Counted from the first letter of the stretch, positions 34,320 to 43,872 are shown. The stretch is DNA of 64,000 nucleotides from 21-14-0-10-47-8 sp966211795 (GCA_966211795.1 CBIHNW010000007.1:62001-126000); one strand, 5' to 3'. The notes: a model not told the origin generated them from the letters alone. Program-made: numbers and translations.

Positions 34320-34757
34320 ATGATCGAACGAATCCGCATTGAAATTCAAGATGGCGCCAGGGTCAAAAGCACCGTGGACCATTTTTATCAGAAAAATGGC
34401 AGCCAGGGCCGCGCTCGGCCCGATGATCTTTTCTTTCTGGCTCTGCAAGGAGATCAGCTTTTAGGTTGCGTGCGTTTTTGCGTTGAAGAAAAAACGCCAT
34501 TGCTCAGGACCATGATGGTTGATGAATCCTCTCGTCGAAAAGGAATCGGGCAACTGCTTTTGCAAGCATTCGAAGAGCATCTCGAACAGAATGACATTCG
34601 CAATGTGTACTGCATCCCGTTTGCCCATCTGGATCGATTTTACGGAAGCATTGGCTTCGAAGTGCTGAATCTTTCCGAAGCGCCGGCGTTTTTGCACGAA
34701 CGAATCCAGACCTACCGAGAAGGTGGAAAAAAATATCTCTGCATGAGGCGACCTTGA
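34320..34757 (+). CDS. GNAT-family N-acetyltransferase
   Basis: 145 residues with the acetyl-CoA pyrophosphate-binding motif SSRRKGIGQLLLQ after the beta4 strand LLRTMMVD, and the C-terminal FYGSIGFEVL. The substrate is unknown. It overlaps the next gene by 4 bp (TTGA), so the pair is coupled. Confidence 0.88.
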   Translation: MIERIRIEIQDGARVKSTVDHFYQKNGSQGRARPDDLFFLALQGDQLLGCVRFCVEEKTPLLRTMMVDESSRRKGIGQLLLQAFEEHLEQNDIRNVYCIPFAHLDRFYGSIGFEVLNLSEAPAFLHERIQTYREGGKKYLCMRRP

Positions 34758-35764
34758 CGAAGGCCTTTCATGAAAGCTCTTATTTATCCCAGGTGAGGCA
34801 GCTTCGGCAGCTGGCAGAGGTCGCTGTTTTACAGTTTCCCATCGGTGCCCGCGCACTTCATTTTATCAATCATGGCGAGAACGCAACCTTTCGAATCGAG
34901 GCGACGAGTGGCCGCAGGTACCTGCTCCGCATTCACCGCGAAAGCTATCACACCCGAGCCGCCATCGAAGAAGAACTTGCTTGGCTCTCCTTACTTTCGG
35001 CAAATGGAATGCGGGTGCCAAAGCCATTGACCTCGCGTTCGGGTCAATGGGTCGAATCGATTCACCATGCACGGCTCAATCTCACCAGACATTGCTGCTT
35101 GTTCGAATGGATCGACGGGCGCTTTATCGGAAAATCCGTGCATCCCCACCACCTTTATCAAATCGGCCAGACCATCGCGACCTTGCAGACCCTGACCCCC
35201 CGTTCGCGCGTCAAGCATCGACGTTATTGGCATGCAGACGGTCTGTTGGGTCTCGAACCCAAATTCGGTTCTTTAGCGCGGGTCAAAGATGCCACACCAA
35301 AAGAATTGGCAATCATCGCGCGGGCCCGACAGTCCACACTGAAGCGGTTGCGCCAATTTGAAATGAAGCATCCCACTCGGCAAGGATTGATTCATGCCGA
35401 TCTCCATTTTGGCAATGTGCTGGCGACTGACGACGGTCTGGGCGTCATCGACTTTGATGACAGCGGTTTCGGATTTCACGCTTATGATCTGGTGATTCCA
35501 TTGATGTCCACCAAGGGTCTCTTGGGCGAAAAGCATCAACATCGTTTACCTGAATTTAAAGAGGCCTTGCTCACTGGCTATATCGAAAAAAAGACTTGGG
35601 ACAAAGACGACGATCTGATTTTTCACTCTTTGTGGACGGCTCGGCGCCTGACTATGTTGGGTTGGCTCAATTCGCGTTCGGACAACCCAAAGCTCAGAAA
35701 ACACCTCCGGAGCGCCATCGAACGCGTCCTGTCCCATCTCAAGCAGCCCGAGGACCTTCGCTAA
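34754..35764 (+). CDS. Aminoglycoside-phosphotransferase/SrkA-like kinase
   Basis: 336 residues of the protein-kinase-like APH family. ENATFRIEA lies in the N-lobe and catalytic HADLHFGNVL followed by GVIDFDDSG is in the C-lobe. These match the phosphate-transfer Asp and metal-binding Asp. Homoserine-kinase-II or stress Ser/Thr kinase (SrkA/YihE) relatives are the nearest guess. The start is a TTG overlapping the GNAT stop; no ATG occurs nearby. Confidence 0.85.
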   Translation: MTKAFHESSYLSQVRQLRQLAEVAVLQFPIGARALHFINHGENATFRIEATSGRRYLLRIHRESYHTRAAIEEELAWLSLLSANGMRVPKPLTSRSGQWVESIHHARLNLTRHCCLFEWIDGRFIGKSVHPHHLYQIGQTIATLQTLTPRSRVKHRRYWHADGLLGLEPKFGSLARVKDATPKELAIIARARQSTLKRLRQFEMKHPTRQGLIHADLHFGNVLATDDGLGVIDFDDSGFGFHAYDLVIPLMSTKGLLGEKHQHRLPEFKEALLTGYIEKKTWDKDDDLIFHSLWTARRLTMLGWLNSRSDNPKLRKHLRSAIERVLSHLKQPEDLR

Positions 35765-35843
35765 GCTTTAGACAGCCGGGAAGGCGATTCAAAGCGCGGC
35801 TCTGTCATTGACAAAAACCGCCAATTGGCACACAAACACAGCC

Positions 35844-36767
35844 GTGAAATCATCCTACATCCGAATCCGACTTTATGCAGTTCCGGCCAACATGGAAGAC
35901 GTGGTCACGGGCCACAGCTTCGAATCTGGCGCCACCGGCGTGACCGAAGCCTTGGCTTTCTCGCAACCCGATCTGACCTACGATCCTGATATCCTGCAGG
36001 TTCGCGCGCACGATATGGACGTGTTTTTCGAAGAGACTCCGGGCAAAGAATTTTTCGAACAGTTGCAAGACTGGGTGCCCCACATGAAATGGAGCATTCA
36101 CGAAGAAGAACACAAAGATTGGCTGGCCGAGTGGAAAAAAGGCTTCGTGCCTTTTCAAATCGTCGGACCTTATTGGGTGGTGCCTTCGTGGATCACTCCC
36201 CCGCCCGAAGCGGAAAAGCCGATCATCATTGATCCGGGCATGGCTTTCGGAACCGGCACGCACGCGACGACCAAGATGGCGGCTTATTTTGTTCACAAGC
36301 TTTGCCAATCTTTGAAACCGGGACATGAATACTCGTTGATCGATGTCGGCACCGGAACCGCGATCTTGGCGATGCTCGCGAAGATGGGTGGCGTGCAGGA
36401 TGTGCTGGGAATCGAGATCGATCCCGAAGCTCGTCGCGTCGCTCGTGAAAATATCAAACTCAACAACCGTGAAGACGTGCGCATCACCGATCAGCTTCTG
36501 GAAACCGTGCACGAAGAGTTTGATTTCGTCGTCGCCAATATCATCGACGGCGTCTTGATCATGTTGAAAAACGATTTGCTTCGCGTGTTGAAACCCGGCG
36601 GCCAGATTTTCCTGACCGGCATTTTGCTGGAACGTGAAGACGATTTCTTTGCCGAGTTCATCGATCAAACAAATCTGCAAGTCGTTCGCCGTATCGAAAA
36701 GGACGAATGGGTGGGTTTCTGGTTGCGCGCTCCCGAAGCTGGCGCTCACGTCAACTCTGAGGAGTAA
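35844..36767 (+). CDS. prmA: Ribosomal protein L11 methyltransferase PrmA
   Basis: PrmA trimethylates ribosomal protein L11. From the GTG at 35844 the product has 307 residues starting MKSSYIRIRLY, matching the family start better than the upstream TTG. Motifs: VVPSWITPP, DPGMAFGTGTHATTKM, the SAM loop VGTGTAILAMLA, and VVANIIDGVL. It precedes rsmE by 2 bp, so both rRNA/ribosome modification genes are in one operon. Confidence 0.93.
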   Translation: MKSSYIRIRLYAVPANMEDVVTGHSFESGATGVTEALAFSQPDLTYDPDILQVRAHDMDVFFEETPGKEFFEQLQDWVPHMKWSIHEEEHKDWLAEWKKGFVPFQIVGPYWVVPSWITPPPEAEKPIIIDPGMAFGTGTHATTKMAAYFVHKLCQSLKPGHEYSLIDVGTGTAILAMLAKMGGVQDVLGIEIDPEARRVARENIKLNNREDVRITDQLLETVHEEFDFVVANIIDGVLIMLKNDLLRVLKPGGQIFLTGILLEREDDFFAEFIDQTNLQVVRRIEKDEWVGFWLRAPEAGAHVNSEE

Positions 36768-36769
36768 AA

Positions 36770-37570
36770 ATGCGTCGGTACTGGCTTCCGAAAGAGCAAA
36801 TCCATGCCGACCACGTGATGATCGCGGGCGATGCACTTCATCACATCGTCGATGTCTGTCGACAAGAAGTGGGCTCGAAATTTGAAATTTTGGGCGATGG
36901 CCGCAAAGCCCACCTGGTCCAGCTCGAGACGGTTGCTAAAAAACATGCGCATGGAAAAATTCTCGAAACACGCGAATTGCCACCGCTGGCAAAGCCACAT
37001 CTAGTGCTGGCTTTGTCGGTTCCGCGCTATCCGGTGATGGATGCAGTGGTGGAAAAAGCTGTGGAAATGGGAGTCGCCCGCATTGAGCCTTTTTACTCCG
37101 AGTTCAGTTTCATCCGCAAAAAAAATTCGCTTCCCGAAGGCAAGCTCGAGCGCTGGGGAAAGATCGTCGTGTCGGCGACTCAGCAGAGTGGTCGCGGTGA
37201 TTTGATGGCGATCCAAGAGCCGGTGGACATGAGCGAATGCCTGCGCAAATTTAACCAAAATCCCCACGCCCGAGGTCTCTTTGCATACGAGGGTGTATCA
37301 ACAATCGGCATCAAGGATTATCTGCGCGCGGAGCCGGTCACGGGCCTGGACGAGTTCTGGGTTTTTGTCGGATCCGAGGGTGGCTTCTCCCCGACCGAGG
37401 TCCAGACTTTTCAAGAGCAGGGATTGAAGCCCGTTACGTTGGGTGACCAGGTGCTCAGAGTGGAAACGGCTTGCATCGCTCTTTTGGCCGTCCTAAAGTA
37501 CGAGTTTGGACACATGACGGCAAATTTGGGGGACGCGTCTCATGAAGCAATTCAATCCAGCAGCAGCTGA
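36770..37570 (+). CDS. rsmE: 16S rRNA m3U1498 methyltransferase RsmE
   Basis: 266 residues of the SPOUT family. The knotted SAM-binding C-terminal domain shows FVGSEGGFSPTEV and LGDQVLRVETACIALLAVLKYE. It methylates N3 of U1498. It overlaps the following RDD gene by 29 bp. Confidence 0.94.
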   Translation: MRRYWLPKEQIHADHVMIAGDALHHIVDVCRQEVGSKFEILGDGRKAHLVQLETVAKKHAHGKILETRELPPLAKPHLVLALSVPRYPVMDAVVEKAVEMGVARIEPFYSEFSFIRKKNSLPEGKLERWGKIVVSATQQSGRGDLMAIQEPVDMSECLRKFNQNPHARGLFAYEGVSTIGIKDYLRAEPVTGLDEFWVFVGSEGGFSPTEVQTFQEQGLKPVTLGDQVLRVETACIALLAVLKYEFGHMTANLGDASHEAIQSSSS

Positions 37571-38282
37571 GCCAGACGAATTTGAATTCAAGCCTTTAAC
37601 CGAGGGTCTGGGTTTTCATAAAAAATCTCAGGACAAACCTTTGGCGGCACCAAAGACCGCTTTGAAATTTCAAAACGAAATGCCCGACCTGGCGATTCAA
37701 TCTCCGTTGCCGCGCAAAGGATTTGATTCGACCACGAGCTTGAAAAAGCAACCTCCGTCGAACAACACGGTCGACGAAATCTTGAAAACATTGAACGAGA
37801 AAAAGAGCGTTGATTTTTCGGCCGAGAAATCGAAACTGCGCGAGCCCGCACCGATCGTTTACAAAACGACTCCTTGGGATATTTCCGCAAGCCTTTTGGA
37901 TGCGATGCTGGTGATTGCCGCGACTTTGCTGTGCTTGATCTTGTTGTTGGTCGTGACCCGCGTGGATCTGTTCGCCAATCTCTATCATCCCGATGCGCAG
38001 GGCATGGTTTACGTGAGCCTGGCCGCACTGGTTGTTTCCGTCAGCTGGATTTACCTGGTTGGCCACCGCGTGTTCTTGGGCTTCACTCCGGGCGAGTGGG
38101 TCTTCGATCAACGCCTGGGCAAACCCGAGCAATTCGGCAACAGCGAGTACGCGATCAAAGCAATCGTTCGCTCGACGGTCGTGCTCTTGACGGGATTCAT
38201 CGTATTTCCAGTTTTATCTTTCGTGATGAACACCGACTATCTCGGAAAACTGACCGGACTTGAACTCGTCAAACGAGCTTAA
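37542..38282 (+). CDS. RDD-family membrane protein
   Basis: 246 residues. A charged, soluble N-terminal region of about 110 residues (rich in Lys and Glu) is followed by an RDD-like domain: helix DISASLLDAMLVIAATLLCL, VFLGFTPGEWVFDQRLG, and a last helix ending VFPVLSFV. RDD proteins are small integral membrane proteins of mostly unknown function. It is coupled to rsmE. Confidence 0.7.
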   Translation: MKQFNPAAAEPDEFEFKPLTEGLGFHKKSQDKPLAAPKTALKFQNEMPDLAIQSPLPRKGFDSTTSLKKQPPSNNTVDEILKTLNEKKSVDFSAEKSKLREPAPIVYKTTPWDISASLLDAMLVIAATLLCLILLLVVTRVDLFANLYHPDAQGMVYVSLAALVVSVSWIYLVGHRVFLGFTPGEWVFDQRLGKPEQFGNSEYAIKAIVRSTVVLLTGFIVFPVLSFVMNTDYLGKLTGLELVKRA

Positions 38283-38398
38283 GTTCTGCCTGGATCGCCG
38301 CGAACCTCTGTCGCCGCGATCCGCGAATCTGATCCCGCCGGCGCTTTGCTTTCGCCGACGATCTGCAAACTGCGCCGCAGATTTTGTTTGCTCGAAAT

Positions 38399-38427
38399 GC
38401 CCGATCATTTTAAAAATACTATCGGGC
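38399..38427. other. Hairpin in the gap before rfaE2
   Basis: GCCCGAT and ATCGGGC form a 7-bp stem with an A/T-rich 15-nt loop. The 203-bp gap otherwise holds no gene. It could terminate the prmA operon in concert with the following A/T stretch, but the T-tract is on the minus strand. Confidence 0.35.
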
Positions 38428-38485
38428 TTCCTAAAAAAAATCTCCAAACCAAAACTGGCCGTGATCTGGAATTTTCGATCTCCGC

Positions 38486-38986
38486 ATGAAAGATCCTGAA
38501 TCGCGACCTGGTGAAAGAAAGATCCTCGTGGGAAAAGTCGTCGCCTTCTCGGAAATTCAGAACGAACTCTCAAAACTTCGCTCCAAAAAAATCGTCTTCA
38601 CCAATGGCTGCTTCGATCTCCTGCACGTCGGCCACATTCGTTACCTGCAAGAAGCCCGCGCGCAAGGGGACCTCCTCGTCATTGGCGTCAACGCCGACGA
38701 AAGCGTGAAACGTCTGAAGGGCCCGACCCGCCCAATCCAAAACGAAAACGACCGCGCCGAAATCCTGTCCGCCCTGAGCGCCGTCGATTACGTCGTGATC
38801 TTCCCCGAAGAAACCCCAGCCAAACTCATCGAAACCGTGCGCCCCAACGTCCTGGTCAAAGGCGGCGACTGGAAGCCCGAACAAATCGTCGGCGGCCCCT
38901 TCGTCCTCAGCTACGGCGGCCAGGTCAAATCCCTGCAATTCGTCGAAGGCCGCTCCACCACCAAACTCATCGAAAAATCCAAATAG
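38486..38986 (+). CDS. rfaE2: D-glycero-beta-D-manno-heptose 1-phosphate adenylyltransferase (RfaE domain II)
   Basis: 166 residues with the nucleotidyltransferase signature NGCFDLLHVGHIRYLQ and the C-terminal GRSTTKLIEK. It adenylylates heptose-1-phosphate to ADP-heptose for LPS inner core synthesis. In enterobacteria this is the C-terminal domain of HldE; here it is a stand-alone protein, the kinase being elsewhere. The stop codon is directly followed by the 27-bp inverted repeat. Confidence 0.92.
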   Translation: MKDPESRPGERKILVGKVVAFSEIQNELSKLRSKKIVFTNGCFDLLHVGHIRYLQEARAQGDLLVIGVNADESVKRLKGPTRPIQNENDRAEILSALSAVDYVVIFPEETPAKLIETVRPNVLVKGGDWKPEQIVGGPFVLSYGGQVKSLQFVEGRSTTKLIEKSK

Positions 38987-39097
38987 GGTGCCTTCCCTTT
39001 TTCTGTAGCAATCGCGCGTTAGAAATGGGGAGCGAGCTTCAATTTTGCCCTTAGTCTAAATATGACGCTGGATTGCTACAGAAAAAGGGAAGGCACC
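38987..39097. repeat. 27-bp inverted repeat element, copy 1
   Basis: The arms 38987-39013 and 39071-39097 are perfect inverted complements of 27 bp (left arm begins GGTGCCTTCCCTTTTTCTGT). The spacer is 57 bp. The element begins right after a TAG stop codon and ends a few bp before the stop of the convergent gene, so it may terminate both. A second copy is at 50171-50239. Confidence 0.8.
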
Positions 39098-39104
39098 TCC
39101 GGCT

Positions 39105-39866
39105 TCAGAAGCGGAAGCCGAGTTTGGCGGAGTATGTCGCTTGCGTGTAGCGGTCGATTTGCATGGCGAAGAACATCTTGGCGAATTTGACGTTGATGCC
39201 GCCGACATAGTGAGAGGAGCTGACCTCTTCGGTTTTGGTTTCTCGGGTGGCGAGCGGAACTCCGTTGGCATCGAGGTCCGGTGCGGTGACACCGTCGGCG
39301 CCGCCCATGAAAGTTCCAGCGGCACGAACGAAGCCGACACCGGTGTACAAAGTGATGTCCTGCACGCTGAAGCCCACGATGAGATCGGCTCCGTTCGACG
39401 AGGTCGCGATCTGATTTTGAAAATTCGTCGAGCTCGCGAAGCCCACGACGCTGAGATGCGCTGGCAGATAATCCGCTTGATAAAATCCCCAACGAACTTG
39501 TCCGCCAAAATTGGAAATGTCCTCACCCTGCCGAAACGGCGAGAACTGCACGAACAAATCGACATTGTGGTAAAGACCTTTTCCCAAAGTCAGCAATGAA
39601 AACGATGTTTCCTTCTGACTGTCGTTGCGCTTATCTCCCAAAACCGCAAGCTCGCTGGTGGAGATGACCTCGGCGGTATACCCGATTTCGACTCCGGAAA
39701 AGCCGCCCAATGGATAAGGATCTCCCAAAATTTTTGCCGACGAGGAAAGCCCCAAAATTTCAAGCGCCTTGCGACGATCGGAGGCATTCAAATTCTGCGG
39801 AATCCGCAAAGTTGCAAAGGCTGAAACCGATAGAAAAATGGAAAGAAAAAACGCAAGGATCTTCAT
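39105..39866 (-). CDS. Outer-membrane beta-barrel-like protein
   Basis: 253 residues with signal peptide (about 1-18). The mature protein shows alternating strands, several GVE/GVG and aromatic-rich segments, and ends YSAKLGFRF with the C-terminal Phe of outer-membrane proteins. Function unknown. Convergent with rfaE2 across the inverted repeat. Confidence 0.75.
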   Translation of the reverse strand: MKILAFFLSIFLSVSAFATLRIPQNLNASDRRKALEILGLSSSAKILGDPYPLGGFSGVEIGYTAEVISTSELAVLGDKRNDSQKETSFSLLTLGKGLYHNVDLFVQFSPFRQGEDISNFGGQVRWGFYQADYLPAHLSVVGFASSTNFQNQIATSSNGADLIVGFSVQDITLYTGVGFVRAAGTFMGGADGVTAPDLDANGVPLATRETKTEEVSSSHYVGGINVKFAKMFFAMQIDRYTQATYSAKLGFRF

Positions 39867-39905
39867 CCGACATAGAATGATATTTTTTGAGGTAAAAATC
39901 CAGGC

Positions 39906-41015
39906 TTAAGCGGATTTCATCGCCAAGATGCTCTCCAGCAGAGACTGAGCCTGCTGTGCCACCGCGGCATCATTCGAAGTCACCAGGCGACGAAGCGCCG
40001 GAACGAAGCTATTAAACTGAGCAGCCGCAATCGGCGTGGAACCAGGACTGCGGGCATCGCGTCCATTGCTGGTCTGACCACTGTTATCATTCGGGTGAAG
40101 AGTGGCGATGGTTTGCGCCAGCAAGGACTGAGCGGCCTGCACCACTCGGGCATCCGATGAATACAGAAGTTTGCTCAGGATCGAAAAGCGCGACACATCA
40201 CCGTAGGACTTGAGCACGACCGCAATTTCCGCGCGCAGTGCATCCGGAGCTTTTTCGTAATGATTCAGCAAGACCGTGAAGGCGCGAACGGAAGGCTTGG
40301 CTTTCAAAAGGTCAAAGCCTAGCTTTTGGCGATCAGCCGCATTGTCACTGAAAAGCTCATCGGAAATTTTGTAAAAGGAAGCCTCGTCGACATCGCCTTT
40401 TTGAAAGGCCGTCATAAAATCGTTTCCATTTTTCGATGTCGGTTGCGCAAACAAAAGTGAGCGCCACTGTCCGATCGACAACTTGCCTTTATCCTCGTCT
40501 TGCTGCGGATCCAAAGCGGCATCCGCCGGCGCGTAACCTGCAGCTCCGTTGAATCCGGACTGACCCTGATTCTTGTTATAGTTATTGTCCTGAAAGCCCG
40601 TCATGCGAACGTTATTCGCGGCAACGGTGACGACCGAGACCTGAGCTTTTCTTTTTGCAGCGGCCGCTTTGGCCGCAGCCGTTTTCTTCGCGTCCTCGGC
40701 TTTTTTAGCAGCTGCCTGAGCCGCGGCCTTCTTCGGATCGACAGCCTTTGCGGCCGGAAGTTTGCCATTCAATGGAGTGGCTGGCGAGATCGGCGCCACC
40801 TGTCCCGGAGGCGTGTGCACGGTGCGAATCAAGCGGCGTCCTGCCAATGAATAGGGTTGAATCTCATCACGAGCGCGGGGCATTTCGTAAGAAAGCTCCT
40901 GCGTGTCGATTTGCTGAGAAGGAGACTGCAGAATCTTCTTCAGGGCATACACCGACCCGAGCAGCGCGGCTGCGACGAGAACGATTGCGGTGTTTTTCAA
41001 AGTGCCTTGATTCAT
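39906..41015 (-). CDS. Membrane-anchored protein with Lys/Ala-rich linker and HEAT-like C-terminus
   Basis: 369 residues: an N-terminal membrane helix (about 9-27), a TolA-like Ala/Lys-rich segment at about 95-125, a Gly/Asn-rich linker, and a C-terminal helical region of about 170 residues with repeated helix pairs (DALRAEIAVVLKSY; DARVVQAAQSLLAQ; DAAVAQQAQSLLES) like HEAT repeats. The layout suggests a periplasmic scaffold reaching from the inner membrane. It is 39 bp upstream of, and possibly transcribed with, the barrel gene. Confidence 0.7.
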   Translation of the reverse strand: MNQGTLKNTAIVLVAAALLGSVYALKKILQSPSQQIDTQELSYEMPRARDEIQPYSLAGRRLIRTVHTPPGQVAPISPATPLNGKLPAAKAVDPKKAAAQAAAKKAEDAKKTAAAKAAAAKRKAQVSVVTVAANNVRMTGFQDNNYNKNQGQSGFNGAAGYAPADAALDPQQDEDKGKLSIGQWRSLLFAQPTSKNGNDFMTAFQKGDVDEASFYKISDELFSDNAADRQKLGFDLLKAKPSVRAFTVLLNHYEKAPDALRAEIAVVLKSYGDVSRFSILSKLLYSSDARVVQAAQSLLAQTIATLHPNDNSGQTSNGRDARSPGSTPIAAAQFNSFVPALRRLVTSNDAAVAQQAQSLLESILAMKSA

Positions 41016-41304
41016 TTGGTCCCTCTGTTACCGATTGATATAGCAGGAGCAGTGCCAACTTGAAGCGATCCTATAAGCCCTTTCACGAGCTCGGTTCGAC
41101 TGAAGCCTGAGTCACTGTCGAAACAATCGACAAATTCATGGTCTGAAGCAGCGATCAGTGCAGAAAATTGTCACCCCTTTCATTTCGTAGACATGTCTCG
41201 AATTGAAACGCCATTCAACAACCCCACAGGATCGAACTGGGTGGAAGCCCCCAGGGTCTTCGCTTTGCAATTGCACGCCCAGGAATAGAAATGCGAGGTC
41301 GGTC

Positions 41305-42180
41305 ATGAAAGCTCTTCTGAAAAGCACTCTGTTAGTTTCAATCACGATTTCATCGTTGGCCTTTGCCCAGCAAGAAGCTTCCGGCACGGCGCCCACAACC
41401 ACGCCGGCCCCCACGGCTGATGTCCCCGCAGCTATCGAGAAACCAGCCCCGCCCATGTGGAGTCTTGCTTTTCCCGATCTCAGCCTTGATGCCGAAAGCC
41501 GAATTGTGGTCACGCAGGACCTTCGCTTGGAACCACCTCTTCAACGAGGAGCCGTCCCGGTCTTACTTCCATCAAGGAACATCTACCTGAACGAAAACGT
41601 TCGCGGCGGAAAACAGCTGAATCAGCAATTCAATCGAGACGCGAAAGAGACGGCCAAGTCTCTGGAAAAATTGCGCGCCGATTTTTTCAAAGGCCGCATG
41701 ACGAAAGCTGAATACGACCAAAAATCCGAGGACATCCAAAACGGTCGCGACGAGAGCCTGGAAAAAACTATGACCGAGAAGCCTTACTGCGTCCTGACCG
41801 AGCCTGCCGGAAATGAAAAAAAGGTGCAAATCGCCGCCGGCACGACTTTGCAATTTGAAGATGCACCTGCCGACGTCGTGAGCTTGCAAAAAACTTCGTT
41901 GAGCGAAGTCTTCTTGGTTCCCGTCACCGAAAAATCAGCCGACACCGAAGAGGCTAAAAAACCCGAGAGACGCTTTCGCATCGTTTGCCCCAGTTCCACA
42001 ACATTGCAGCAATTGGTCGCGAGCCTTGCTGAACAACTGAAGCTCCAAATCTCATTGAAAGCAACCATCCCTCTCAATGCTGAAGATGGCACGCAGATTG
42101 GCGACAAGGTTTTATCATGCTCGCAGGCCAGCTGCAGCGAGACCTCCAAGCTGTCGCCACCCGAAGCGACCCAGCCATAA
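41305..42180 (+). CDS. Secreted protein of unknown function
   Basis: 291 residues from the ATG at 41305 (GAGGTCGG upstream). Signal peptide about 1-21 (AFAQQ), then a Pro/Thr-rich stretch, a charged helical segment near 105-150, and a mixed beta C-terminal half with four cysteines. No family recognised. The upstream in-frame sequence is basic and unlikely to be coding. Confidence 0.65.
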   Translation: MKALLKSTLLVSITISSLAFAQQEASGTAPTTTPAPTADVPAAIEKPAPPMWSLAFPDLSLDAESRIVVTQDLRLEPPLQRGAVPVLLPSRNIYLNENVRGGKQLNQQFNRDAKETAKSLEKLRADFFKGRMTKAEYDQKSEDIQNGRDESLEKTMTEKPYCVLTEPAGNEKKVQIAAGTTLQFEDAPADVVSLQKTSLSEVFLVPVTEKSADTEEAKKPERRFRIVCPSSTTLQQLVASLAEQLKLQISLKATIPLNAEDGTQIGDKVLSCSQASCSETSKLSPPEATQP

Positions 42181-42326
42181 ACACTGGGCCCGTGGGCCGA
42201 GCGCCTTGCAGACTCGCGCCCGCGTCGGTGAATGGTTGTGATCGCCAGTTTTGAATTCGAATCTAGGCTTATTTGTCGAATTCTCGACAGGTCCTGAGCC
42301 TTCTCTGCCTCATATCAAAACGCTCG

Positions 42327-42343
42327 GTCTCATATTCTGAGAC
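42327..42343. other. Small palindrome upstream of the response regulator
   Basis: GTCTCA-TATTC-TGAGAC. It lies in the 273-bp gap before the response-regulator gene and may be an operator; no T-tract follows. Confidence 0.3.
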
Positions 42344-42453
42344 AACCCCCCTGAGAAATTCACAATTAAACAACTCAAAGTTTAGAGAACCTAAATAAAT
42401 CCGATAAGCTTATAAGATATTTGCACCCGATTTCAGACAACTGTGAGGTTTCC

Positions 42454-42957
42454 ATGAAATCAAAAACATTCAGACGTGTGCTGGTTGTCGAGGACGACTC
42501 GGCCTTGCTCGAGGAACTGAAAAGTTTGTTCGAGTCTGAATTTGAGACGGTCGTCACGGCGTCTGACGGCGGCGAGGCTTACATCCGTTCTTTGAGCGAA
42601 GAATTCGATATTATTTTCTCGGATATCAAAATGCCAGGCATGACCGGCATCGATCTGATCATTCGCCTGCGCTCGGAAGGCAAAGACACGCCCGTGATTT
42701 TAGCCAGCTCGGCGGCCGAGCGAGAGCACCTGATGCAGGCGATCCGCCTGGGTGTCGTGGACTTTGTCGAGAAGCCCTACACGCCCGACATGATCCGCGA
42801 TGCCCTTTATCGCAATTTGGAAATCCTGCGCCGGGAAAGACGACTGATTCAGTTTCAACAAGCGGACGGCGTCGACAGTCCCTCGGTGACTCATCAAAAA
42901 AAGATGATCGGCTTGCTGCAAGCGGCGAATTCGACATCCTCGAAGAAGGCCCTGTAG
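42454..42957 (+). CDS. Response regulator (REC domain only)
   Basis: 167 residues. REC domain: acidic pair VVEDD, phospho-Asp in FSDIKMPG, Lys in VEKPYTPD. A short helical C-terminus has no DNA-binding or enzymatic motif. The ATG at 42454 has GTGAGG upstream. It is followed after 3 bp by a histidine kinase gene, forming a two-component pair. Confidence 0.88.
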   Translation: MKSKTFRRVLVVEDDSALLEELKSLFESEFETVVTASDGGEAYIRSLSEEFDIIFSDIKMPGMTGIDLIIRLRSEGKDTPVILASSAAEREHLMQAIRLGVVDFVEKPYTPDMIRDALYRNLEILRRERRLIQFQQADGVDSPSVTHQKKMIGLLQAANSTSSKKAL

Positions 42958-42960
42958 AAG

Positions 42961-43833
42961 ATGATTCTTTACATGGCGACCTCCCTCATTTTGGTCCTGT
43001 TGTCGACGATCACCCTGCTGGTCATGCGTCTGAAGAAAAAAACGGCCCAGCACAATTCGCAATTGGGCCTCTTGAAGCAGCTCTCGGAAGAAAATCGTGC
43101 ATTGGTCGGCATTCTCTTCCACGATCTCAGCACCCCCATCTCTGTTCTAGAATTCGCCGTGCGTCGAATGCAATCCGAAACTAATGTCGGCACGGACCCG
43201 ATCCGTTTCGAGCGCAACATCCAAAAAATTCTTCAGTCCCTGGCACTGATGCGAGACATCCTCAGCAAGGTCAAATCTCTGCAAGAAGTCCGCACCGGAA
43301 AAAGAGTGCTGAATCTAGAAACCGTCGATCCCGTGCAAGTGACGCGGGAACTGGTGGACATGTACGACGATCGCCTGAAAGAAAAAAATCTGGAAATCCA
43401 CATCGAGTCCTATCTCGACAAAGACAGCACCATCCAGGCGGACCGCACGTTATTGAAAAACGAAGTGCTGTCGAATCTGATTTCAAACGCGATCAAATTT
43501 TCGCCACGCAATCGCATCATCGAGGTGAGCTTTCTGCGCGAAAACGAGCAGCACGTCCTGATCCAAATCCGCGATTACGGAATCGGCATTCCGCGCGAGA
43601 TGATTTCCAAGATCTTCGATTACAACGCCAAGACCAATCGTCTCGGCACCAACGACGAAATCGGCACCGGCTTCGGCCTGCCGTTAGCAAAGACCTGCAC
43701 GCAACTGATGTGCGGCTCGATCGACGTCGAAAGCTACACGTATCAAGAGGGCATCTCCGGCCCCGGCACAGCCTTCAGCCTGCGCTTTCTGGCAGGACAA
43801 GCGACAGCTTCCTCGGCATCACGGAATAATTAG
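42961..43833 (+). CDS. Sensor histidine kinase
   Basis: 290 residues with a single N-terminal membrane helix (about 3-23) and essentially no periplasmic domain. H-box FHDLSTPISVLE, N-box LSNLISNAIKFS, G1 RDYGIGIP and G2 GTGFGLPLAKT are intact. It probably phosphorylates the adjacent regulator; the signal is likely cytoplasmic or membrane-borne because no extracytoplasmic sensor is present. Confidence 0.9.
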   Translation: MILYMATSLILVLLSTITLLVMRLKKKTAQHNSQLGLLKQLSEENRALVGILFHDLSTPISVLEFAVRRMQSETNVGTDPIRFERNIQKILQSLALMRDILSKVKSLQEVRTGKRVLNLETVDPVQVTRELVDMYDDRLKEKNLEIHIESYLDKDSTIQADRTLLKNEVLSNLISNAIKFSPRNRIIEVSFLRENEQHVLIQIRDYGIGIPREMISKIFDYNAKTNRLGTNDEIGTGFGLPLAKTCTQLMCGSIDVESYTYQEGISGPGTAFSLRFLAGQATASSASRNN

Positions 43834-43872
43834 CGGGAATGCGGCGCGGGCTGCGGGAATGCGGGTGCGAGG
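43834..43872. repeat. GCGGGAATGC-type repeats
   Basis: Right after the kinase stop, GCGGGAATGCGG and GCGGGAATGCGG recur within 25 bp. Related motifs are at 2803-2813, 30523-30568 and 45347-45385. The rest of the 342-bp gap up to 44175 is AT-rich with no gene. Confidence 0.5.

Noticed and set aside
35850..36836. 328-codon minus-strand frame opposite prmA
   Set aside because: prmA motifs on the plus strand are complete; the antisense product has no recognisable domain.
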